Shown here: positions 58,715 through 64,000 of the stretch, one piece after another | How positions within the stretch are numbered: position 1 is the stretch's first letter | Layout of the letters: each line of letters starts with the position of its first letter | NCBI RefSeq assembly: GCF_001426585.1 | Contig: NZ_LMEI01000010.1 | Span: forward strand, 273,976 to 337,975 | Direction of reading: 5' to 3' | DNA: 64,000 nt | Source of the DNA: Streptomyces sp. Root431 | GTDB lineage: Bacteria > Actinomycetota > Actinomycetes > Streptomycetales > Streptomycetaceae | Program-made: the position numbers and the translations under genes | The notes under the pieces: generated by a model | What the model saw: only the letters and a program-made list of their open reading frames with translations | The model's database searches: none | What the model was told of the DNA's origin: nothing

Positions 58715-60297
58715 ACGGACGCGTCATCGGCGGGCGTTACGAGCTCGCCACCGTCATCGGCCAGGGCGGCATGGGTCAGGTCTGGACGGCGTACGACGGG
58801 CGGCTCGACCGCCGGGTCGCGGTGAAGCTGCTGCACCCCGCCGGCATCGCCGGGCCCGCGACCGCCGCCGACGAGCTGCGCCGCCGCTTCGTGCGCGAAT
58901 GCCGGGTCACCGCGCAGGTCGACCACCCGGGCCTGGTCACCGTGCACGACGCGGGCAGCGACGGCGAGGACCTGTACCTCGTCATGCAGTACGTGGAGGG
59001 CGCGGACCTCGCCGACCACCTCGCCGAGAACGACCCGTACCCGTGGGAGTGGGCCGTCTGCGTCGCCGCGCAGCTGTGCGCGGTCCTCGCCGCCGTCCAC
59101 GCGGTGCCGATCGTGCACCGCGACCTCAAGCCGCGGAACGTGATGGTCCGCCCGGACGGCACCATCACCGTCCTCGACCTGGGGGTGGCCTCCGTCCTCG
59201 ACTCGGACACCACCCGCCTCACCCACACCGGTTCGCCGATCGGCAGCCCGGCGTACATGGCGCCCGAACAGGCCATGGGCGGCGCCGTCGGCCCGTACAC
59301 CGACGTGTACGCGCTCGGTGTGGTCCTCCACGAACTCCTCAGCGGGGACGTGCCGTTCTCGGGTTCGACCGCGCTCGGGGTGCTGCACCGGCACCTGTAC
59401 GAGCCGCCGCGCCCGATTCGCCAACTGCGCCCCGAGATCCCCGAGGTGCTCGAAGCGCTCGTCCTGCGGCTCCTCGCGAAGGACCCGCGCGACCGGCCGT
59501 CGGGCGCGCAGGAGGTGTACGAGCACCTGCTCCCGCTGCTGCCCGCCCGCGGCGCCCCGGCGGGCCCGATGGACCCGACCCGCCCGTTCCTGCGCCCGCA
59601 CGCGCCCTGGCCGGACCGGAGCGCGACGCCGGTCGCGGCCCCGCCGCCCGTACCCGTACACGTACCCGTACCCGCACAGCCGGCGTCCCCGCCGCAGCCG
59701 GTCGACCCCCGTGCGTACGTGACGCCGCCGCCCGCCAAGCCCGACGTCGCCGCCGCCGTCGACGAGGTCAAGCGGCTGCTCGGCGAGGGCTCGCTGACGC
59801 AGGCCGTGGACGTGCTCGGCGGCATCCTGCCCGCCGCCGCGGCCGAGCACGGCGAGGGGTCGCCCGTCGTCCGCATCCTGCGCAAGCAGTACGCGTCGAC
59901 GCTGATGGACGACGGCCAGTACCGGCGCGCGCTGCCGGAGCTGCGCCGCCTCGCGGAGGACCGTGCGGCGGAGGCGGGCCCGGCGGACCCGCAGACGCTC
60001 CAGTTCCGGTACGACGCGGCGGTGTGCCTGGAGCAGTTGGGCGAGACGGCCGCCGCGCTCGCGGAGTTCCGTGCCGTCCTGCCGTTCTACGAGCAGGGCG
60101 CCGATCCGGCCAGGGCCTTCGACATCCGGCACCGGACGGGACTGCTGCACCTGGCGACCGGGGAGCACGCGGCCGGACAGGCGGAGCTCCAGCGGCTGTT
60201 GTTCGACGCGGAGCGTGCGTACGGGCCTTATCACCCGCTTCCGGTGGACTTGCGGAGGGCTCTCGAGCGCCAGCGGCAGCTGGGACCGCGATCCTGA
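58711..60297 (+). CDS. Soluble Ser/Thr protein kinase with TPR-like C terminus
   Basis: 528 residues from GTG 58711. The kinase domain (~7-275) has the Gly loop IGQGGMGQVW, Lys39, Glu63, the HRD loop VHRDLKPRN (D138, N143), APE (184-186), and DLG (156-158) in place of DFG. A Pro-rich linker (~285-345) leads to a helical C-terminal region (~350-528) with TPR-like repeats (RALPELRRLAEDRAAEAGPA, GETAAALAEFRAVLPFYEQG). No membrane segment is seen, unlike PknB-type kinases; the co-translated membrane protein may localise it. The substrates are unknown. Confidence 0.93.
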   Translation: MNGRVIGGRYELATVIGQGGMGQVWTAYDGRLDRRVAVKLLHPAGIAGPATAADELRRRFVRECRVTAQVDHPGLVTVHDAGSDGEDLYLVMQYVEGADLADHLAENDPYPWEWAVCVAAQLCAVLAAVHAVPIVHRDLKPRNVMVRPDGTITVLDLGVASVLDSDTTRLTHTGSPIGSPAYMAPEQAMGGAVGPYTDVYALGVVLHELLSGDVPFSGSTALGVLHRHLYEPPRPIRQLRPEIPEVLEALVLRLLAKDPRDRPSGAQEVYEHLLPLLPARGAPAGPMDPTRPFLRPHAPWPDRSATPVAAPPPVPVHVPVPAQPASPPQPVDPRAYVTPPPAKPDVAAAVDEVKRLLGEGSLTQAVDVLGGILPAAAAEHGEGSPVVRILRKQYASTLMDDGQYRRALPELRRLAEDRAAEAGPADPQTLQFRYDAAVCLEQLGETAAALAEFRAVLPFYEQGADPARAFDIRHRTGLLHLATGEHAAGQAELQRLLFDAERAYGPYHPLPVDLRRALERQRQLGPRS

Positions 60298-60418
60298 CGT
60301 TGCGCCAGGATCACGACTCTGTATCTGATCGAGAAGTGGATCTTCGTGTTCCCCTTTGCCCGTTTTGGCGGATGTAACGTTCGCGTCTGATCATGCTCAC
60401 GTCCCCCAAGGAATCCTC

Positions 60419-60823
60419 ATGACGACGCCGTCCGCTCCCTCCACCCCCGAGCAGCCCGCCGCCTTCGGCGCCCCCGAGGCCCCCCAGGCGCCCTCGAAGG
60501 GCAAGAAGATCCTCAAGAAGGTCGGCGCCGTCCTCGTCGCGATCGTGGCCGTCCTGGCCTGGAAGCTCGGCGTCCCGTACCTCACGGGCGAGGCCCCGGT
60601 GCACGCCGAGGCGGGCGAGTGCGTCACGGTCACCGGCCCGGACAACGACCCGAAGGTCGACACCGTCGACTGCGCGGCCGGCAAGGCCGACACCTTCAAG
60701 GTCACCAAGGTCGTCGAGGACACCTTCGACGTGAACGCGTGCGGCACGAACGTGACCGCGCTCGCGCAGCAGCTGGAGTCCCTCAAGTTCGTGCTCTGCC
60801 TCGAAGAGGTCGCCGCGAAGTAG
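60419..60823 (+). CDS. Small single-pass membrane protein (LppU-like)
   Basis: 134 residues from ATG 60419 with AAGGAA at 60408-60413. A Pro/Ala-rich N terminus, a Lys-rich patch (SKGKKILKKVG) and one membrane helix (~40-57) precede an external domain of ~75 residues with three Cys (GECVTV, VDCAAG, NACGTN) and a fourth near the end (VLCLEE), likely two disulphides. It resembles LppU/SCO3897-type proteins of unknown role. It lies 121 bases after the kinase gene; TAACGT at 60375-60380 may be its -10. A terminator follows. Confidence 0.82.
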   Translation: MTTPSAPSTPEQPAAFGAPEAPQAPSKGKKILKKVGAVLVAIVAVLAWKLGVPYLTGEAPVHAEAGECVTVTGPDNDPKVDTVDCAAGKADTFKVTKVVEDTFDVNACGTNVTALAQQLESLKFVLCLEEVAAK

Positions 60824-60842
60824 CGCCGCGGACGAGATTTCC

Positions 60843-60879
60843 GAAAAGGGCCGGAACCCCCTGGGTTCCGGCCCTTCTC
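60843..60879. terminator. Bidirectional terminator
   Basis: 14-base arms AAGGGCCGGAACCC (60846-60859) and its complement (60863-60876), extended by GA/TC pairs, between convergent stops at 60823 and 60898. Confidence 0.9.
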
Positions 60880-60897
60880 GCGTCCTCTCCCCGGGGC

Positions 60898-61710
60898 TCA
60901 GGCGTGCGAGGGGAACATCTCCCACGGCGCCTGCGGGAGGACCTCGCCGGTCTCCAGGAGCGACTTGAGGTTGGAGAGTACGGCCGGCCAGCCGCGCGAG
61001 ATCCCGTTGAGCATCTCCGTGTTGGGGAGGTTCTCGTGGGTCACGGTGAGGCGGACGATGTCCTCGTGCGGTTCGGCGAGGAAGGTGACCACGGACGGTC
61101 CTTCCGGCTTCTCGGTGCCGGGTGAGTCGTCGAAGGTGATGACCAGACGGTTCGGCGGCTCGGCGGCGATCACGCTGCCGACGACGTCGACGGCCCCCGA
61201 CCCGTCGACGCGCCGGTGCTCCCAGTCCGAGCCCGGCTTCCAGTCCGACACGTTGGCGTGGTTCCAGTAGCGGGCGGTCAGGTCGGCATCGGTCAGGGCC
61301 TGCCACACCTGCTCGGCGCTCGCGCGGATGTAGGTGACGTAGACGTAGGTCGGGACGGATGTGGCTGCTTCGGTCGCCATGGCGTACTCCTCTGCTTGGT
61401 GCTTGATGGCGCTGAGGGCGAGCATGCGGGGCTTGTCGAACCCTGAGATCCAGCGCTCGTCGATCTCGTGGATCGGCGCGGGGTTGAGGTAGTGGAGCCG
61501 TTCCCGGCCGCGCCGTACGACGGTCACGAGTCCGGCCTTCCCGAGGACGTCGAGATGCTGGGTCGCCGACTGGCGTGCCATGTCCAGGTGCTCGCACAGC
61601 TCGCCGAGCGTCTGGCCGTTCTGCTCGCGCAGTCGGTCGAGGAGGAGTCGTCGGGTGGGGTCGGCCAACGCTTTGAAGACCGTGTCCACCTCTTTCGCTT
61701 CGAGGGCCAC
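60898..61710 (-). CDS. ArsR HTH fused to SRPBCC (AHSA1) domain
   Basis: 270 residues from GTG 61710. Residues ~1-110 are an ArsR winged HTH (FKALADPTRRLLLDRLREQN, MARQSATQHLDVLGKAGLV). Residues ~120-265 are an AHSA1/START-like ligand-binding domain (YVYVTYIRASAEQVWQALTD, GTEKPEGPSVVTFLAEPHED). The two are usually adjacent genes; here they are one chain, so the ligand sensor and DNA-binding domain are joined. No ribosome site precedes the GTG; the promoter places the transcript start at or next to the codon. The ligand is unknown. Confidence 0.93.
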   Translation of the reverse strand: MALEAKEVDTVFKALADPTRRLLLDRLREQNGQTLGELCEHLDMARQSATQHLDVLGKAGLVTVVRRGRERLHYLNPAPIHEIDERWISGFDKPRMLALSAIKHQAEEYAMATEAATSVPTYVYVTYIRASAEQVWQALTDADLTARYWNHANVSDWKPGSDWEHRRVDGSGAVDVVGSVIAAEPPNRLVITFDDSPGTEKPEGPSVVTFLAEPHEDIVRLTVTHENLPNTEMLNGISRGWPAVLSNLKSLLETGEVLPQAPWEMFPSHA

Positions 61711-61716
61711 GATTCG

Positions 61717-61747
61717 ATTATGCAGGTAGTTACCTGCATATCGTCAA
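61717..61747 (-). promoter_or_regulatory. Leaderless promoter with a perfect palindromic operator
   Basis: On the minus strand TTGACG (61747-61742) and CATAAT (61722-61717) flank TATGCAGGTA-GT-TACCTGCATA (61719-61740), a palindrome with perfect 10-base arms. The -10 ends 7 bases before the GTG start at 61710. The spacer is 19 bases (17 if TGCATA is the -10). Such a site between -35 and -10 fits autorepression by the ArsR domain. Confidence 0.8.
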
Positions 61748-61819
61748 GCGGGACCGGAAGCGGCGTGTCCCCGCGTAAGCCCCTGGGTCCACCTCCGGGC
61801 GGGGTCTAACGTCGGACGG

Positions 61820-62218
61820 ATGGCACATCCGTCTGATGCGATCCAGCTCAACCACACCGTCGTCCACTCCTACGACCGCTCCCTCTCCGCCCACTTCCTG
61901 GCGGACATCCTCGGTCTGGAGGTCAGCGCCCCCTTCGGCCCGTTCCTCCCCGTCGAACTCTCCAACGGCGTGACCCTCGACTACTACGAGGAGAGGGTCA
62001 CCCCGATCCATCCGCAGCACTACGCGTTCCTCGTCCCCGACGGGAGCTTCGACGCGATGATCGACCGCCTGGAGGCGGCCGGCGTGACGTACTACGCCGA
62101 CCCCGGTCACACGGAGCCGGGCAAGGTGAACGGGCTCTTCGGCGGCCGGGGCGCGTACTTCGACGACCCGGACGGCCACAACATGGAGATCATTACCAGG
62201 CCGTACGCGCGGGCGTAG
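61820..62218 (+). CDS. VOC family protein
   Basis: 132 residues from ATG 61820. Two VOC modules: IQLNHTVVHSYDRSLSAHFL ... and HYAFLVPDGSFDAMIDRLEA, ending GAYFDDPDGHNMEIITRPY, the usual metal-binding HxxE region. TAACGT at 61807-61812 is 7 bases upstream of the ATG with no ribosome site, so the message is probably leaderless. It is divergent from the ArsR-SRPBCC gene, with 109 bases between starts, and may be controlled by it. The substrate is unknown. Confidence 0.88.
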   Translation: MAHPSDAIQLNHTVVHSYDRSLSAHFLADILGLEVSAPFGPFLPVELSNGVTLDYYEERVTPIHPQHYAFLVPDGSFDAMIDRLEAAGVTYYADPGHTEPGKVNGLFGGRGAYFDDPDGHNMEIITRPYARA

Positions 62219-62531
62219 CGGGCGGGCGCGCGCGAGCATGCGAAAGGGCGGTCGCCTTCCCGGCCGGGGCGTGGCCGGTCGCGACGCGGCCGCTCACGAC
62301 ATCTCTTTAAGTACCCCAGGGCAAGTACCAACCCCACCCTTCCCATCCCCCGGCGGTCACCCTGACGGGGGCCGTCACTCACACGAGCGAACTCTGCCAA
62401 CTGAGCTGGATTTCGGGGTGGTTGCCTGGCATATGCTCACGGCGACCCCACACTGGAAACAGTTCGGCCCCCGTCCGGGACTCGCAATCCCGGTCGAGGG
62501 CCTGACCAACGCGGAAGAGAGAGCCTTCCGG
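62219..62531. other. Gene-free region with a tRNA-like D-arm and a hairpin over the next ribosome site
   Basis: 313 bases with no convincing gene. On the minus strand AGCTCAGTTGGCAGAGTTC (62389-62407) matches a tRNA D arm, but no acceptor, anticodon or T arm can be completed around it. CGGAAG (62512-62517) and CTTCCG (62525-62530) form a 6-bp stem enclosing the only ribosome-binding purines before the ATG at 62532. Confidence 0.4.
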
Positions 62532-63470
62532 ATGGATACCCAGCACCCTAGCGCGCCCGCTTCCCGCAGGGGCGTCATCCACGTCAACGCCGCCCACACG
62601 ACCGGCTACGTGGTCGTCGGCAACCACCTCGCCCAGCACGCCGACCTCTCGCTCACCGCGATCGGCTTGGCCGTGCACATCCAGTCGCTGCCCGCCGGAA
62701 CCCCCATCACCGTGAAAGCGCTGGCCAAGCGCCTCCCGGAGGGCGAGATCCGCATCGCCGGGGCCCTCCGCGAACTGGAGGCCGCCGGGTACTTGAAGCG
62801 GATCCGCGTACGGCTCGCGAGCGGCCGGATCGCGACGGAGACGTACTCGTACAACAACCCGGGCGCGCTAAGGGACTTGGGCCCGGACCGGGATCCCGAC
62901 GCGGACCGGGATCCCGACCCGGACCCCGACCCGGGCCCCGACGCGGACCCGGGCCCCGACCCGGACCCTGACTCCGACCCCGAACCTGACTCCGGCGGCC
63001 GCCCGGAGCGCCGGCCCAAGGCGGCGCTCCCGCCCGCCTTGGCCCCTACCCCTAGCCCCGCCCCCGCCCCCACCCCAGCCTCCGTGCGCAACGAAGCCGC
63101 GCGGCTTCCGCAGGGCCCGGCCGCCGAGCTCCTCACGGGCCTGCGCCTCACCGACCCCCGCCTGCTGCTCTCGGTCCGGGACATCCAGCGTCTGGCCCCG
63201 GCCGTGGACACCTGGTTCGCCAGGGGAGCCGCCCCGGAGGCCGTCGCCCGCACATTGACGGCCGCCCTCCCCGCGACCCTCCAGCGCCCGGCGGGCCTGC
63301 TCGCCCACCGCCTGACCACGCTTCTGCCGCCGCCCGTGCCCGACCGGCCGCGCGCGGCCGCCCCGTACCCGCTCCAGTTCTGCGTGACCTGCGACGAGAC
63401 GGCCTTCCGCGCCCCGGAGCCGGGTGAGTGCCCCGACTGCGTCGCCCTGGCGAGGGAACGCGCAGCGTGA
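62532..63470 (+). CDS. HTH protein with Asp-Pro linker and zinc-ribbon-like tail
   Basis: 312 residues from ATG 62532; an in-frame ATG at 62433 would add 33 residues. Residues ~20-110 resemble a winged HTH of the replication/transcription type (LSLTAIGLAVHIQSLPAGTP ... RLPEGEIRIAGALRELEAAG). Residues ~118-155 are an Asp-Pro repeat, then a Pro-rich stretch, a helical region (~190-260) and a C-terminal CxxC pair (FCVTCDE, GECPDC) resembling a zinc ribbon. Such proteins are conserved in Streptomyces but uncharacterised. The ribosome site is in a hairpin. Confidence 0.8.
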   Translation: MDTQHPSAPASRRGVIHVNAAHTTGYVVVGNHLAQHADLSLTAIGLAVHIQSLPAGTPITVKALAKRLPEGEIRIAGALRELEAAGYLKRIRVRLASGRIATETYSYNNPGALRDLGPDRDPDADRDPDPDPDPGPDADPGPDPDPDSDPEPDSGGRPERRPKAALPPALAPTPSPAPAPTPASVRNEAARLPQGPAAELLTGLRLTDPRLLLSVRDIQRLAPAVDTWFARGAAPEAVARTLTAALPATLQRPAGLLAHRLTTLLPPPVPDRPRAAAPYPLQFCVTCDETAFRAPEPGECPDCVALARERAA

Positions 63471-63492
63471 GGCGCGCGCGGCCGGTGGAGCG

Positions 63493-63726
63493 TCACACGG
63501 GGTGGTGGCGGCCCCAGGGCCGGTTCACGAGCGGCGCCGCCGAGCCGACCGCCCCCACGAGCATGGCGAGCTCGTACGGATCGCCGCCCTCGGGCAGGCT
63601 GCAGTACGTCGCTCCCCTTCCGCTGCCGTGGCAGTCGAACCCCGGATGGACCGCGCCCGCCACACCCCAGCAGAACGCGACCGCGCCCGCGGTGGCGATC
63701 GCCGCCCGCCACCCCTGACTGATCAT
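63493..63726 (-). CDS. Small hypothetical membrane protein
   Basis: 77 residues from ATG 63726. An N-terminal hydrophobic stretch (~8-26, AAIATAGAVAFCWGVAGAV), a loop with two Cys (FDCHGSGRGATYCSLPEGGD) and a second hydrophobic segment (~53-67) suggest a two-pass membrane protein with an external disulphide. It ends convergently with the HTH gene, 22 bases apart. The function is unknown. Confidence 0.65.
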   Translation of the reverse strand: MISQGWRAAIATAGAVAFCWGVAGAVHPGFDCHGSGRGATYCSLPEGGDPYELAMLVGAVGSAAPLVNRPWGRHHPV

Positions 63727-63775
63727 CCGCCGGATGCCACCGGCGCCCGGACGAGCCCCAGGAGTGCGACCCCCG

Positions 63776-64000
63776 TCACGGCAACGAGCGCGTCAGCCAG
63801 GCCACTTCGCCGTTCTCCTCCGTCGTCACGCGGTCCCGCTCGAAGCCGAGCTTCTCCAGGACGCGGAGCGACGGGGTGTTCCAGGTGCCGACGGTCGACC
63901 AGAGGCGCTTCCGGCCGGTCGCGACGGTGGCGTCGAGCACGGCGCGGGCCGCCTCGGTGGCGTAGCCGTTCCCGTGGACGCGCTGGAACAGCTCGTACGC
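63776..64000 (-). CDS. GNAT N-acetyltransferase (5' partial)
   Basis: The last 74 residues of a GNAT protein whose start lies beyond the right edge. The acetyl-CoA loop GNGYATEAARAVLD is visible, followed by VGTWNTPSLRVLEKLGFERD, the motif B pattern of RimJ/RimL-like acetyltransferases. The stop is at 63776-63778. The substrate cannot be inferred from this part. Confidence 0.85.
   Translation of the reverse strand, partial: AYELFQRVHGNGYATEAARAVLDATVATGRKRLWSTVGTWNTPSLRVLEKLGFERDRVTTEENGEVAWLTRSLP

Noticed and set aside
62389..62407. A functional tRNA gene
   Set aside because: Only the D-arm is recognisable; no acceptor stem, anticodon stem or T arm can be formed.

Overview
The window is a chromosomal segment of a Streptomyces (or a very close actinomycete). 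The DNA is very GC-rich with strong G/C at third codon positions. GTG and TTG starts are common, ATGA/GTGA overlaps are frequent, and the gene order (galTEK, ppc, pth-rplY-prs-glmU-tRNA-Gln, mfd) is the conserved core order of this group. I see no insertion sequence, prophage, CRISPR array or biosynthetic cluster.

Layout. 1-3.5 kb: two tandem membrane-anchored PQQ-type beta-propeller proteins, the first cut by the left edge. 3.7-8.7 kb: a galTEK Leloir operon between two LuxR-type response regulators, the first with a degenerate receiver. 8.7-10.2 kb: a divergent MarR / trans-aconitate-methyltransferase-like pair with an AT-rich operator region. 10.2-15.7 kb: three tandem paralogous secreted FG-GAP/VCBS-repeat proteins with TTG starts; two share a nearly identical leader. 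15.9-20.6 kb: a TetR/fatty-acid-desaturase pair divergent from ppc. 20.6-23.4 kb: an LAETG sortase-substrate surface protein, a membrane protein, pth and rplY. 23.6-27.1 kb: a penicillin-binding protein, a LysR regulator and a class A beta-lactamase-like protein, which separate rplY from prs. 27.2-29.9 kb: prs, glmU and tRNA-Gln(TTG). 30.1-31.4 kb: an orphan histidine kinase.

The most unusual part is 31.4-36.2 kb. Two divergent units carry polymorphic-toxin-type domains: a YwqJ-like deaminase plus a SUKH-3 protein on one strand, and on the other a WHH-type HNH nuclease fused to a SUKH domain followed by an 833-residue Imm35 / proline-rich / XOO_2897-like deaminase / SUKH-4 fusion. None has a visible secretion signal, so an intracellular effector-antidote system is a reasonable hypothesis.

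36.3-46.2 kb: a coiled-coil DivIVA-like protein, small VOC, ArsR-type and MFS genes, a decayed RsbW-like ATPase fragment, a membrane protein, a DHA2 drug exporter and a MacB/FtsX-type ABC transporter. 46.5-50.0 kb: mfd. 50.1-55.6 kb: an SGNH esterase, TetR and SalK-like genes with a well-formed operator/promoter, an HNH lipoprotein, a GNAT-like protein and a DUF4352 membrane protein. 55.8-60.8 kb: an orphan HTH-N6-methylase-TRD fusion, a membrane protein overlapping a soluble Ser/Thr kinase, and a small membrane protein. 60.9-64 kb: an ArsR-SRPBCC fusion with a leaderless palindromic promoter, a VOC protein, an HTH/zinc-ribbon protein, a small membrane protein and a GNAT gene cut by the right edge. 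Many intergenic gaps carry strong hairpin terminators. Function assignments rest on motifs read by eye; no database search was run.
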